A DNA stretch of 64,000 bases from Bugula neritina. Its lineage: Eukaryota; Bryozoa; Gymnolaemata; Cheilostomatida; Bugulidae. The DNA lies in assembly GCA_964035545.1 (NCBI GenBank), contig OZ037769.1, positions 5,638,429 through 5,702,428 on the forward strand, read 5' to 3'. The translations under genes were made by a program, and so were the position numbers. Under the pieces are notes generated by a model. That model saw only the letters and a program-made list of their open reading frames with translations. It was not told the origin of the DNA and ran no database searches. Positions 12,229-31,920 of the stretch are shown here, one piece after another (position 1 is the first letter of the stretch; each line of letters begins with the position of its first letter).

Positions 12229-13430
12229 ATGGAATCAATGCATGTGTAAGAAATATTACGAGACTATTCAAGACACACTGCGTCATAACACTGTCATGTG
12301 GTTATGATTTCAATTATGTAGTAATATGTAGGTTGATCAACTTACAAAGGGAGTGATATAATATCAGCTAATATTTAATAGGCAGTGTACTATGACATAC
12401 AGTCGTATGTCCAATCATTTGATATCAATAATGCAGTTACAGTACCGTGTCAAATAGTTTATATTCTCAGTGAAAGCTGTTTTCTTTTCATTAGCCTTTT
12501 ATGCATTTGATTCACTATCACTTTAATCAATATTTCAAACACCCCTAGTTCATATGCAGCAAGGCAGCATGTAGAATGGTGGCTTGGGCATTTAAATTAT
12601 CACATAAGTTTTAAAGAAATTTACTCATTAAGGTGTAATATACTAAAAAGGGTACATGGCTATATGGTTTTAAAATAACTTGAAATTTACTATTACATCT
12701 TATGCCTCTAACAATTATTAAATCTGAAATTACTTCATAAGTTATGAATGAACAGGCTCGAGGACATGAATTTGGGGTGTTTAGAAGTTGTTTAGCTGCG
12801 TCTTCCTTATTTGGCAATAACTAGAAAGGTATCAGCATTTTTCATCTTTCTAAAAACCAATCAGAAAAAATAAAGTAATAATTTTTTTTAGTAAAAACTA
12901 TAATATGATGTGATTTGCAGGCCACAGAATAGAACAGATTTTCCTTTATTTTAGAAACTTCTAAGTGGAGATGGCAAATCAGAAAAGAAATGAGAAAGTC
13001 AGCATTGCTATTAGTCAGCATACATTCTGCAGCTGTGTATGATTGTTACAGTTATTGTAGGCGTAAGTAGCGTGCACTACTCGTAAACACTGCAATTTTT
13101 CAATTAACACAATCTGTAGAAAGCATACATATAGTTCAATGATGACATGCTTATTTTGAATAGTTTTTCGTCAGATGAATGCCTATGACCCACTATTTTT
13201 CTATAAATATCTCCTTGCACACCTTTTCATCTCTTGTTTATTTGTATCATGCCCACGCACCTATAATCATAGCTTTGCATTTGCTGCATTACAAAAATTG
13301 AGCAAAAGTCAGATGCAATGACTTCATCAGTAGTGTTTTCTGTTTGAAATGCTGCCAATTTTTATTTAATAATGGATACCTCACCAGTGCTGCTACACAG
13401 TTCTTGGCACAGTATGCAGTATAACCAAGC

Positions 13431-13615
13431 AACTGGTATACTAGCTGGTAACTAATATACTGATATACTGGTTACTGATCACTGGTTACTGATATATTAA
13501 TATACTGGTCACTGGTATACTGGTAACTGGTAACTGGATATATAGTGGTAACTGGTAACTGGATATATATAGTGGTAACTGGTAACCGATGAGCTGACAA
13601 CCAGTAACTGGTATG
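13431..13615. repeat. ACTGGTA-based irregular minisatellite
   Basis: About 185 bases are built from variants of ACTGGTAACTGG, ACTGGTATACTGG and GGATATATAGTGGTA, including a nearly exact double copy of GGTAACTGGTAACTGGATAT. Intergenic, no coding implication. Confidence 0.85.
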
Positions 13616-15724
13616 TTACAGTTATATACCAGGTCTTGTAGGAGTGAGTGAGCAAACATTACTTAGTCAGGAGTTTCTCAAATGCCCATACACCTTGTGG
13701 TGTGAGCCAGACTCTAGCCAACAATGCAAAAGCATGGGCAGAGTTTGAACTGGGGCGATGCCATGTTGTGTTTTTGAAGTAAGTTTCTTCATTGAGTGAA
13801 ATTTCTGGATTACAGCCAAGACCACCAACAGCCAAAGTGTTAAATACTAAAATGGAACGGATGGTTGTAGTGAGAAAGTCTTTTATAAACAAAAGTCACA
13901 CTTAATATGTTCATTAGCATGTTTTGAAACAAAACTGTATCATGCGATAGAAATGTTTATTTAAACATATTTCTAAACGCCTATTGTTATGTATATCCGT
14001 ACTCATAACCCGAGTTTCTAACTTACGCTGTATGCCACTAAGGGAGCTTTCTAGTTGTGCACTCACTTCCCACAAAGGAAAAGAAATGATGAATAATATG
14101 AAGTTCGTGAGAACCTGCATGCTTTACTGGAATACATTGTTTGTTTCTTCCATCTCATTATATCAACTTAAAAGCAGCTCAGCGACATGTTTGTAGTGTT
14201 TAGCGTAACATTGCACATTGGTGTGTTCAGCAATTATCCCATGAAACATATTTCATTGTAAGACATTCTTGTAATTGTTTCTAATTTCCATTGACTTACC
14301 AGATAAGAAGGTACAAAACCGAGCAGTAGATTACTGTTCAATGTGATCATATATTGTGGTAGTTTAATATATGCATAACTAACTCATGCTTTCATATCAA
14401 CAAACTATATAGATAAATATAGAAACTAATTTCTCACATTTGCTTACATTCCCGTAGTTAGCTAGACACGGGCATTGATCTATAAATCTTTAAGCCTGTA
14501 ATATTTAAAATATTTCATTTTCTATTCATTCATACATGGCAATGGTATTCCATGTATGCATTGTGTTAATGTGACATTTTATCAACACATTAGTTGAATA
14601 CATATGCATAATGGAGTCAAAGGAAGAGTTCATCCTTTTAAATTACAGCTTTGAGTGTTGATATGTTAAGTTATAGCCTTAAGGATTTAGTATTATGATA
14701 TAAATACTCCTGTTTTCGTTACATATTATGCAATAAGTTACAAAATAGAAAATGTTAAGCATATTTATAAAATAGTTGCTTGGAGCATGAAGCTGGTTTT
14801 CCAAATCTTGTTTGGGTGTTTAGTGAAGGTTTACATCAAATGTGCAGTTCAGCGCTAACTTAAAGTAAACTAATTTTTATGCTTTTAGCTACAACATAAA
14901 GCTTTTAATACTCCACTGATAATCAATATAAGCACAAAACCAATGAAGACATCGTTGCAGTAGTATGATGGATGTTTTGGTAGTTTATATTGGACATCCC
15001 AGACAAATTCTTGCAGAAGAATAGAGAAACAGGCTGATTAGAGTAGTGTTTATTACCAACTATATTCAATTTCATATTCATAACAAACTAAAAAAATCTT
15101 AACATATTATGTAATTGAAACTCATATATTCTAAAGAGCATAGCATAATCAATACAATTTTTTATTCCTGAAGGCATGCATATCAGTAAAAGCAGCAGTC
15201 CAACATTCAAGTACGATATACTTGAAATAACACTGAATTTATCTTTCTTAAGGAAAGGGTTTGCTCACACAAAAAATGATAAGATAAAAATATCAACTGT
15301 AAGCTAGCATTTATATTTGTCATGTAGTTACGTATGTTAGCTCTTGTCAACAAAACTTCACCACTGCATGAGTCTGATAAGATATGCTATATACTACATC
15401 AGCTCAAAGAAAATGAAGCAAGCTGAACAGCTGAAACTAAACAGTATAAGCGAATAATGTCCAATAAGTAAAAAGTAAAATAATCATAATACTTAAAAAT
15501 TACTTCGTTAATAACAACACTTGAAGCTATCTACATGTAATTTGCAAAAAGGGTAAATAAGTTAGAAGGAGTATACAATTGCATGAGCAGCATAACATAT
15601 AGCACCAGAACCTAGTGTAATTTCCAAAGACATTGTGGGCTGGTGCCGATCCAGCAGTATAAGGTTCGACTAGATAATAACATCAATGATCAGTAGGTAA
15701 TTCAGATATTAAATAAGTTTTCCG

Positions 15725-17165
15725 TTATGCTATTTTCATTCTTCTCAGTCCAGAAGTTGAATGACTTTCAACTCCCGACGAGGACGAGGAATTTGACTGA
15801 TGACCAAAGCTGAATTCAGGGGACCACATAGCCATCTCCTGTGGCACTGAGTTATTGTTCAATCCCTTATACAGTCCAAATACACTTGGCTCATCTCCAA
15901 TACTGGAGTGGGTGCTGCCGGTGTCAGCATCCTGATCGGCAGCAGTTGATTCCGGTTCAGCGGATTTTACTGCCTATAAAAACGAAATCACATACTGCAT
16001 AATTTATTCTGATAATAGTCTTACATTGCTTTTATAGGACACTATTTCAATATTGACAAAATATCAAAAAACACCAAAGAGAAGCTAATACACTTGGATT
16101 ATACTCTTTAAACTAGTGTTCCTGGTATTTGCATAAATTTTGTCAGGTCTATAACCTGCTTACAGGATAAATAGATTGGCAATGATATAAACAATACTAA
16201 ACATATTATTATTGTAGATGAAGTCATACATATGACCCAAGTTTTGAAGACAGTTTTCTGTCATTTTATCATACCTTAGTGTTGTTGTTAGCTGAATCTG
16301 CCCGGCTTAGGGTAGGACTTTTGAAAATGCTCTCTGCTCCAACAATAGATCTCTGCTTGACTTTCGCTCGAATAGACAAGTGGCCGTGCTTTCGCAGAAT
16401 CGTGTCGTAATCTTTGGGAGGAAGTAGAATTGGTGCTTCTTTCTGCTCCTGGAGCGTTAATTTGTGGCTTAGCTCATCTTGGATTGTTGTGAACAATCGT
16501 TGCTGGTTGGGCTGTTTGTCTTTTTGTGAAGGAGTTCTTTTGATAATAACAATGTCCTTTCTCTGTTTAAGTGCTTCGTCTGCGGTAGGAAAGCTTCGGG
16601 CCAAGCCACTGTCCGAGCTGTTTGGAGAATGTGAGCCATAAGACCCGGCATCTGACCCCATTGTGTCATGGTTTACAGATAGAGGCTCCCTTTTCACTAT
16701 CTGCCCCAGTTTCACTAAGTCTTGCTCTATTGCCACAATTCTATCCTTGTAGTCAGGGTGGGAAATGATGGAACTGACCAGGTTGGTGAACACTCGAGCT
16801 GTTTCTTCAGAATCAAATCTGTAAGCATGGACATGAGCAGCACACTGTGTCTGCATGTTGTACCCAAGAAATATGCAGCCTACGATGTCCGAGTATGGGC
16901 GTGAACATTGAGATACAAATGTTACGTCCTCCATCAACTGAGCAGGATATCGAACTTTTTGACTTTTACCGTGTGAGTCAACCTTGACCTGTGAAATTTG
17001 CATCTCATATTTACCAACTTTGATTGTCATACGGTGCAAGCGTCTAGCAGATTCTCGTTTACTAATCAACTTTCTAAGAATAGGGTCGATAAATTCGTTC
17101 CCTTGAATTCCCCGAGTTTCTTTCCATCCCAAGTACTCCACGTAGAATCTTCCTTCTTTAGGCAT
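15725..17165 (-). CDS. Two-exon PTB-domain protein, 379 aa
   Basis: Exons 17165-16275 (297 codons) and 15973-15725 (82 codons plus stop) join in phase 0 across a donor AAG|GTATGA and an acceptor TTTTTATAG|GCA. Residues about 5-150 look like a PTB domain: FYVEYLGW at the first strand, a basic helical stretch with KLISKRESARRLHRM, a strand with KYEMQISQVKV, CIFLGYNMQTQCAAHVHAYRF and a C-terminal helix (SEETARVFTNLVSSII). A short helix (DRIVAIEQDLVKLGQIV) and a Ser-rich tail ending in SSSSSGVES follow. In-frame stops precede the ATG, supporting the start. This is an adaptor-like protein of unknown partner. It is not an obvious paralogue of the PTB protein at 4.4-5.9 kb beyond the shared fold. 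I do not recognise a named orthologue. Confidence 0.85.
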
Positions 17166-18056
17166 AGCTAATTAGGTCAGAGTTGCTTATCGGTAGTCTG
17201 CAAACACCTGCTAAATTGAGAGTGGCTTTATTGAAAATGAAAGTACGAAATATGAGCATATATAATTTATAAAGCTAGCAATGCACACTTGAATGACTGC
17301 ATTCCATAGAAAACAAAAAGTTGCACACGTTGTTTCACAAGATCAAGTAACAAAAGAGTAAATAAGAATACACAGTCTACAATGAACATTGGCTTGGCTG
17401 AGGCAACGTTTTCTTCCGAAACAAATCAGTGTTCTCAACCGTGTAATTGGAGTGATCAGATATAAAAGACTGTAACAATGCATACCAACTAATTGGTCTA
17501 TCAATACTTCAGGTTTTACGAAATGGTGACAATTGCCTAATCGGTTAAATCAGCTGGCGACAAACTCAGGCGCATATCAAATCGATTTGGTTTGCATATA
17601 TTATACTGCTGTGCACATTGATTACTCAACGTTAAAACCTGTCAAGTAGTTTAGCCAAAATCTACTTGTATAAATATTATTTTTACTAAAAAAAGTTATT
17701 CCCATGCAGGGGGTGCTTATTAAGTGAACAGCTGCAAAATTCATATTCATTAAGCAACTTCAACTGATTGCCGGAAAAGCCGGCAAAGCCATCGAATTGA
17801 ATTTTCAATTAATATATAGTTTAGTAAAAAACTTATTCTTATGCATAAACTTGGGATATGATGAAATAGCAGCTAGAAGTTATTGCAGAACAAGTTGAAT
17901 AGCAATAAAATAAGTTTGGTTGTTTCTTTAGTATGTTTTTCTCTCTTATTGCATAAAATACAAACGACAAAAACTTTGAAATTTAGCAAAAAACATTTCA
18001 CATAAACATTTTGCTTAGAATAATGTAATTTTAATTTTGTCAATACCAAGACTTAC

Positions 18057-18400
18057 CTAACACAATGGTAGATTCAAATAAGTTATTGCGATTTGAGCAA
18101 GAATAAAAATGCAGCGTCAACAACCGTCTTCCAGCTAGTCATATCTTAAAATGAAGATAAGCCGTTACTAGGGCTGGTCAAACCTCTTAAGGGTAGAAGT
18201 GTTGTTTAACATATTATCAGCTGAAAGTAGATAATTAAACTGCTGTGAGGCTACGGCCAGGCTAATGCAAGGTAATACACATCCAACTCCTGCTTGATCA
18301 AAATGCTATCGCTGTTGAGCATGGAAGAAAACACGTTTTGTCAACTTGCCCACATTTGTTTGTATACGGCAGTTTGTTGTTTTTGTTTTTCATGAAAATG
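18057..18400 (-). other. Candidate 5' untranslated exon of the PTB gene at 15.7-17.2 kb
   Basis: A strong minus-strand donor (GTTAG|GTAAGT) lies at 18056. A matching acceptor (TTTGCAG) just upstream of the start codon gives an exon edge at 17197. Together they suggest an intron of about 860 bases in the 5' untranslated region. The outer limit at 18400 is arbitrary. Confidence 0.3.
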
Positions 18401-18954
18401 AAGCTATGCAGCTATACATTAGGATGATAAAAGGCTTAGCAAAAGACATCTTAACATTTTTCTTATGGCAATAAGTACAAATATTTCATCTTACATTACT
18501 AGTGTGTTTTTAAGCATTATATGCTACTTAAAACTTTATTTACTTTGATGTGTCCTCAAGAGATTTGACGACTGAATGTGCAGCTGCCATAGATGTGTTG
18601 TCTTGTAATGTATATTGTTTGTCACACAGCATATGTGCAACGCCCTGTGACATCTAATTAAAATCAATTCATTGGCACTGTCAATATTTTAATGACACTG
18701 ATAACTAGTTATTTTTTCATTAATATAGTCTTGGTATCAAGCATGTATTACATTGACTTAGCTTACCAATAGCTACATAATACTATACTGTGTTGAATAC
18801 TCTTGCTGCACTCACTTTATTGTATATGATAGACACAGTATGTTGGTATAGGCGAGGGGCTATTTAAAGCAACCCAAATAAAGGCTTACTATAACACTTA
18901 GCATTCACTGGTTAGAGATTGCTGTAAGTGAATATTGCTAGATGCAGCACGTAT

Positions 18955-19075
18955 TAGGGGGAGGAGATTGGGTGCAGAATTTGTATAGCCATCAATATAT
19001 CCAAACTCCGAACTCAAGACCTCCAAACAATGCACTCAGTGACCACTAACTCGGTGCTGCTTCAAACAAGAACAT
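18955..19075 (-). repeat. Probable SINE fragment, copy B
   Basis: On the minus strand, GTCACTGAGTGCATTG is followed by GAGGTCTTGAGTTCGGAGT, an A/B-box-like arrangement. The same words occur in the hairpin at 58122-58243 (GTGACTGAGTGCAGTGGC, GACCTCAAACT on the other arm). The left boundary is uncertain. Confidence 0.45.
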
Positions 19076-19658
19076 TCATAATAAAATTTTATTAGACACT
19101 CAAGTAGGTCATTATTTAGCAGACGAATTGAATATCAGTATACAGTAGGAGTGACAGCTTACTGAGCCTCACAATTTCATCATGTCTTGCCATGTGTAAA
19201 CATACAGCACTCGAAAAGAAGAGGTTACATATAAGTTGCAAGTTATTTTAGAACCGGATTTAGGATACTTCAACATGCATAAAACTAAAGAGAATTACGC
19301 AACACCTGTGTCATATTACACAGAGCAACATGCGATCTTGAGTTTCATTGGCTCACTACCCTGTCACCACTCACTACTGAATAATGTATGTTTCACAAAG
19401 CTACCCTAATGAATACAATGTCACACATCATTGTGCGTAAACATGTTGATGTGCTATTTTAGTGCATGAGCAGAAACAATGTGCCAGAGAGTGGGGATAT
19501 TGTGTGCTTAGCACAAATACATGTTATAACTTAGTATAAGTCATCACAATACAATTTGCAGGTCCCAAAATCTGCAGGTGCAATTCGTTCATTATTACGA
19601 TTAAGACTGCTTTGTAATTAAACCAAGTAAAGCAACCGGCCACTGAAGATTCTGACTA

Positions 19659-19662
<4 letters not shown>

Positions 19663-19717
<55 letters not shown>
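19663..19717. repeat. (TA)n microsatellite
   Basis: About 55 bases of uninterrupted TA dinucleotides. Confidence 0.95.
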
Positions 19718-19721
<4 letters not shown>

Positions 19722-21303
19722 CGACATGTGTACAGCAGCTGTCTTGGGATTTGTCCCCTCATCAGTACAGTACAGAGTACCATGACCCACACCTTCGCAA
19801 TAGTAGAAACTTATGTTTCCCCTAATGCAGATTTAAAAGGTGTGTCAACTTAACTCAGAGAGCTTAAGTAATTCTAGGAGTTACGAGCCTAGCACAACAC
19901 CAGCAGCTTGGGTTTATTACCATATTGATATATATATAATTGCATTGTACTTTACTTAGAAAATGTAACAATAAGGGGGAGTATACTCTCAACAGATAAG
20001 AAAAGCCAGCAAGTAGCATCTGCGTTGATGTAAACAAGATAAGTGCTTTTTTACACAGCTTCAAAGCCAACATAAACGAGAAAATCTTGAAGAGTTTATC
20101 TGATAGAATGATAATTTCTGGGTAAGATATAAAAGAGCATAGCGCAAAGTCATAAAACTATACATATTACATATTCCTATCATAACGGTACTCTGCATTA
20201 TGGCCCCCAAGAGTACTTGTCTTATCAATAGAATGCTGAGTGTACGAAACATGACATTTCATTTTTAACACAGCAACATGACAACTATAAAATTATTACA
20301 TTTTTTCACTCGTGTTGCATATGCAGGCTTTGATAAAAGTAATTTTCTTGTTAATGGCCATTTTTATATTAGTCTTTGCATCTGCATGCAGTTGTTTTAA
20401 ACTTCAGTTTGAAAATTATGAGCATTGCATAAACACACGTGGCCATTATAAATACTCCAACTAACTGTTGGAGAGTAGCTTTAGGCAAGAAAATAATTCC
20501 AAGTCTGAAGAATATTATAAATGAAAACTTACGAGATTAAGGCAATTTGTTGCATCTACCAAGACAACTGTACACGCAGTTAATGATTGATGAAATAATA
20601 TGATGTATATAACTTGCAGTTTCCCCCAAGAGAATCCACAGTCAACGTTAGTTGAGGTTGAAATTAGAATCATGAGGTCACCATTACAAGTAGTCAGCGT
20701 GCAGCTGTCACCAGGACATGAACCAGGTTCAAGGTCAGTTACTCGTTGATGCATTGCATAAGTTACTTGGTGCAGGATACTTAATGTTCTCAAGTGTCTA
20801 GCAATTACCCCCCCCCCTCAACTTCTCTCCACATTGTTTGACCTGATTTAAGAAGATTGATTTCGAAAACATCAAGTATTTACCTATGTTTAGTTTTTTA
20901 TGTTATTTAAGTTGGTAAATCTTACCTATTGCATCTAGAAAGTAAAGCTACTGCTGTTAATCATTTTTATCTACAAGTTATTTGGTTCTGGTTATACTAC
21001 TTGAGATTTGTCTTCTCTTAAAGTATGCACAAACTTGCCAATGTTGCATGCTAGTGTTCAACAGGTTTAGGGCCTTTTATATTGGAAAGTTTTTCCGAAA
21101 ACACGACGTGGTTGTTTTAGGCCATCACCATTATAGAAAATTGAGCATCTAAAACGTGGTACGTTTTGCACAAATGACCAGAAATTTCTCAAAACCTGTA
21201 TACCTTGAACAGATGAGCAAGTGGAAAAATACATAACAATTATACATGATGAACAAGTATTTATGATTTTATGCAATACTTTGTATAATATTTATTGTAA
21301 TAC

Positions 21304-21409
21304 TGGTGTTAAATTTGCCCAAACCCAAAGCCCTCACCTCTATATTGACAATGTGCCATTTTACTTACTTTTCAATTTTTGCCATTATTACTTGTGATAT
21401 TTTTACCGT
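21304..21409. repeat. Foldback MITE, copy 2 (half element)
   Basis: TGGTGTTAAATTTGCCCAAA through TTTTGCCATTATTACTTGTG matches the right half of the element at 11845-12029 at about 75-80% by eye. The left arm is missing, so this is a truncated, older copy. Confidence 0.65.
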
Positions 21410-21600
21410 ATGTGAACAAGCCCGTTACTTTAAGTGACTCCATGTAAACATAATTTTACAATGACACAAATGACATTTTACCATTTTCTTAATACACCAA
21501 CTTGCCGTCCCAATGTAGATAGGCCTTTATGCAAAAAAGCTGTGTGATGTTGCATGAAATTAGAAAATAAATAACCATATTGTAACTTCTACAATTCTAA

Positions 21601-21606
21601 TTTATT
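21601..21606 (-). other. Poly(A) signal for SQOR
   Basis: AATAAA on the minus strand, 256 bases past the SQOR stop codon; the first canonical hexamer I see downstream. Confidence 0.5.
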
Positions 21607-21861
21607 ATTTATATGCGCTTCAACCAGCTCCACATTAAAAAATCATTCTTTCAAAATAATATGAAAGCAATAAATGCATATTCAAGTTGCATAGGCAATA
21701 ATTTTAATAAAAATAAATTGATTTCAAACATGAAAATAACATTTAAAATATCCCACTGACGAAATATCACATTAATAGACTATAGTGACATCATCAAGCA
21801 AAATATCATATATTAAATCACAACAGTTTACGTGCACTGCTTGCGTTGACCAGCACCATCA

Positions 21862-28701
<6,840 letters not shown>

Positions 28702-28721
28702 GGTTATTTTGCTCTTTAAAC

Positions 28722-29456
28722 TCTACAAGATTGATGAAATACACTAATAAGAAATTATTAACTATTTGTATTTGTGATTGTAATTGTAATATTTGTAATT
28801 GCAATTACTATCCACTTTCCTAACCATTAACATAATTATCGACTGAAATATTTCACTAAGACTAGTGTCTAGCACTATCAATAATACTAATACTATTATG
28901 ATTTAGTGCCATCAGACTCACTAATAAATCAAATGCATGTTAAGTTCATAAAATTTAAAAAAAATAAGACAGCACACTAAAAATTACTAGACTATATCAA
29001 TTATCATAACCATTACCCAACCTTGATATTACAGTTACTAATAGTAATAGTACTTAGCTATTAGCAGTAGCTGTAAGTATGATTCAGATTTAGATTGATC
29101 GTAGCAAGTGTGAAATATTATTACTACTACTACTACTACTACTAGTACTAGTAGTAGACGTAGTTACTATAATTATTTATATTAGTATAACTTACCCTTA
29201 GTCTTATAAAATATAACTAATAAACTATAAGTATAAGTAAATGTAATACTATTACTAATAGTATTACTGTAATAGTATCAACATCACCATCAGTATCACT
29301 AAGACTTAGACTAAGACAGTATCACTATGACTATCAGTATGAGCAAGAGTAGGAGTAAATCTTTTTATCAAAGACCCAGAGGCCAGACTGCTCGTGGCCG
29401 TTCAACTTTCTATAATTAACAAAGTAAAAGATTAAGGTACTATGGTTAGCACTCAC
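28722..29456. other. Low-complexity stretch between SQOR first coding exon and its upstream exon
   Basis: This stretch is dominated by degenerate ACTAT, TAGTAAT and ATTACTA words, including a TAC/TAG trinucleotide run near 29120-29160. It is probably the intron in the SQOR 5' region. A very similar low-complexity texture recurs at 47340-48010, upstream of the golgin gene. Confidence 0.6.
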
Positions 29457-29600
29457 CAGCTTGACCAAATACCGTTCAACAGCTTTTCCAAATAAAACCT
29501 CTTGCAAGAAGCTCTGCACTGACTGCCAGTGACCGTGGGTCGGTCCTCATATACATTCAGCAAGCGGAAATACTGTCTACAAAACCGTCGTATAGAACGT
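29457..29600 (-). other. Upstream SQOR exon, probably 5' untranslated
   Basis: A donor CTG|GTGAGTGC at 29456 pairs with a pyrimidine-rich acceptor (CAATCTTGTAG) that begins the exon at 28722, 21 bases before the SQOR start. The sequence upstream (29530-29680) is noticeably GC-richer, as expected near a promoter. An ATG at 29519 is in frame with the SQOR start through this splice and would add 28 residues. I treat the exon as untranslated because the canonical start gives the better mitochondrial presequence. The outer edge is arbitrary. Confidence 0.5.
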
Positions 29601-30327
29601 CCTCGGTAACCACGCTGTGCTCAGCGTGTTGTATTTACTACCTTTGCAGAAGCGTGTTGATTACCCGCGCAAAGCGGAAGCACTGCATTTCGCAAATGGC
29701 AGCATTCAACAATGTTAAAGCTGCATAACAAAACTCCTACGTTTTTACAACAATTATTTAAGCCATGTTGAGTTTCTAACATGAAATAAGTGAGTTATCC
29801 TGTTATACATAAAGTAAAAGCTAATGAGTGACACAAAACTTATAATATAAGACAGTTTTTGAACTCTTGCTCTTATGCTTAGAAATCATTACACCCTATG
29901 CTGCAACCAAGGCCCACCTAACATCGTGTCGGAAACAATATAAATTTCTGTACTTACGTTGATTTTATGTGGTCGAAGGTGCAATTATGTTATTTTTGCA
30001 GCAAAAACATAACTATAACTGTATTAATTTCTAACAGAACTTAACAGTGCTGTGTTTTTACACCTATTGATTGGCATTATGCGTTTTTAGTAAAAAAAAC
30101 TCCCCTATTGCATCAGACAAAAATTCTGACAGAAAACTTGCTTTGTATTTATCAGATAAAGGTGTTGCAAGTTGCCTTTCGTTTGCTAGTATTCTCTAAT
30201 GCTTATGTAGTGCAACACTCTGTTAAACATGCTTACCTAGTGTATGTGATTTTCTATATATATAGAGCATTTGTGGTCAATTTCCCACACAATTTCATAT
30301 GGCACAAGAAGGGCTTGGACCATCATT

Positions 30328-30329
<2 letters not shown>

Positions 30330-30361
<32 letters not shown>
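30330..30361. repeat. (TG)n microsatellite
   Basis: About 32 bases of TG/GT dinucleotide repeat, intergenic. Confidence 0.95.
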
Positions 30362-30364
<3 letters not shown>

Positions 30365-31644
30365 GTGTATAGAAACAAAATTTCTTTCTCACCTTTCTCG
30401 GCCATTTCCTGATCGGGTGGCGGTGTATAGAGACAAAATGGCCAATTTAACAAATTCGTGAGCTAACTCTGGTACTCTATTATGTCCCGAATTGAGGTTT
30501 CGGGACCCACAGCTTAGTCAGATACAGAATAATCTTGAAGTTATTAATAAATATTACCTACAATTGTTGGGGAGAAAACCCCCAAAATTTGACACTTTGT
30601 ATCACAAAGCTGACAACACATCTAATAGGCGATGAAAATTTATTTTTATAATCAGAAAGGGAGAGATTAAACTTTATTTTGAAAAATAAATTATTAAAAT
30701 GAAAGCTGAAATTTGGAGTTTTTAATAACTATCACAAAAGAATTTATCGTATCTTTTAAATGCCAATAAAAGCATATACATAACTGTAGTACAGAAAGTT
30801 GTACTAGAAGCATTGGCAGATGTGTAATTCTAAAAATTTATATTTAATGTTTATAAATTATTTACTTTATTTTCAGAATTAGGCTGAAAGAACTGCAAGT
30901 CCTTACAAGTGCGATACAAATTCAACAATGCTTCGAATACAACTCCCTATAACATGTCTTATGATTATATAACTAATATCATAGAAATGTTTAATAAAGT
31001 ATATTGTAATAAATACTAGCGAAAAAATGGTAAACATACTATCTAGGCTATTACAGTCAATAACTAGATCAGGTAAATCAAAAGCACTATTAGTGACAAC
31101 AGCAAAATTTGTGTACAGTGTATGTCTTCAGCCACCTAGTAAAAAGTAAAGTGTAGGTATTACACACCTCTGCACACATATGCACCTGCATTTCAAAATG
31201 CCATTCCAATTATAGAATATAACGAAGAAATAAAAATCCCACCACCGGATCCTAATATTTCGGCAGAGATTGAGCACCCAAAATAATTTGACCCAATTAG
31301 CACTAATAGTCTATAATTCTATACAGTAGGTAAAGCGTGGACACCACTTATTACCAGAGTAGATAAATCTTTGTGACTTCTTAAATAATCATCACTGTAA
31401 AGAGAGACATAGAGTAATTTTATAGTTCATCAGCTTCCCATTAGCCAACTATTGCCCATCTAAAACAGGTAGGGGGAAACAACTCATAGGTTACAGTTTT
31501 AGCAAGAAGAACAGGCAATCTTCTATTGAAAGTTATTTCTGCAAACAATCGTAAATTCTTGAAATATGTTGAGTATAAGGATTACTTTGTCCACAGTCAA
31601 GCCCAGTAAATCGCTGCCAGTTAGTCATCAATAGTGAGTCATCA

Positions 31645-31920
31645 GTGCAGAAAGTTATGCAGATAGCAGTGCAGACAGTAGTGCAAATAGTTGTGCAGAC
31701 AGTAGTGCAGATAGTGGTGCAGACAGTAGTGCAGATAGTTGTGCAGACAGTAGTGCAGACAGTAATGCAGACAATAGTGCAGACAGTGGTGCAGACAGTA
31801 GTGCAGATAGTAGTGCAGACAGTAGTGCATATAGTAGTGCAGACAGTAATGCAGACAGTAGTGCAGACAGTAGTGCAGACAGTAGTGCAGACAGTAATGC
31901 AGACAGTAATGCAGACAGCA
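31645..31920. repeat. 12-bp minisatellite, about 23 units
   Basis: Consensus GTGCAGACAGTA, with variants GTGCAGATAGTG and ATGCAGACAGTA. Because 12 is a multiple of 3 and no unit contains a stop in several frames, it yields spurious open frames on both strands (Val-Gln-Thr-Val, Leu-Ser-Ala-Leu and Tyr-Cys-Leu-His patterns). It lies about 400 bases beyond the golgin stop, outside any gene model. Confidence 0.95.

Larger units (their letters stand above)
6401..15724. other. Long intergenic stretch
   Basis: About 9.3 kb with no supported gene on either strand. It contains a duplicated ~150-base segment (8369-8525 and 8850-8998), a 21-base G tract, a foldback MITE (11845-12029), a 21-base tandem duplication near 12187-12228, and a TGGTAAC array (13431-13615). 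A probable poly(A) signal (minus-strand AATAAA, 15161-15166) lies about 560 bases beyond the stop of the PTB gene at 15725. Open frames around 10.2-11.5 kb have no family signature. Confidence 0.5.
18401..21600. other. Intergenic stretch
   Basis: No supported gene. It contains a probable minus-strand SINE head near 18955-19075, a TA microsatellite (19663-19717) and part of a MITE (21304-21409). A Cys-containing minus frame at 20515-20793 was examined and not accepted as an exon. Confidence 0.45.

Noticed and set aside
17764-17780. Small perfect hairpin TGCCGGAAAAGCCGGCA
   Set aside because: Isolated 6-base stem with no gene or U-tract context; chance occurrence is plausible.
20515-20793. Minus-strand frame with several cysteines, suspected extracellular-domain exon
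   Set aside because: No acceptor with a pyrimidine tract in phase and no partner exons nearby.
31200-31310. Possible 3'-terminal golgin exon
   Set aside because: The frame is hydrophobic and Trp/Cys-rich, unlike golgin C termini, and exon 22 already ends with a stop after the GRIP core.
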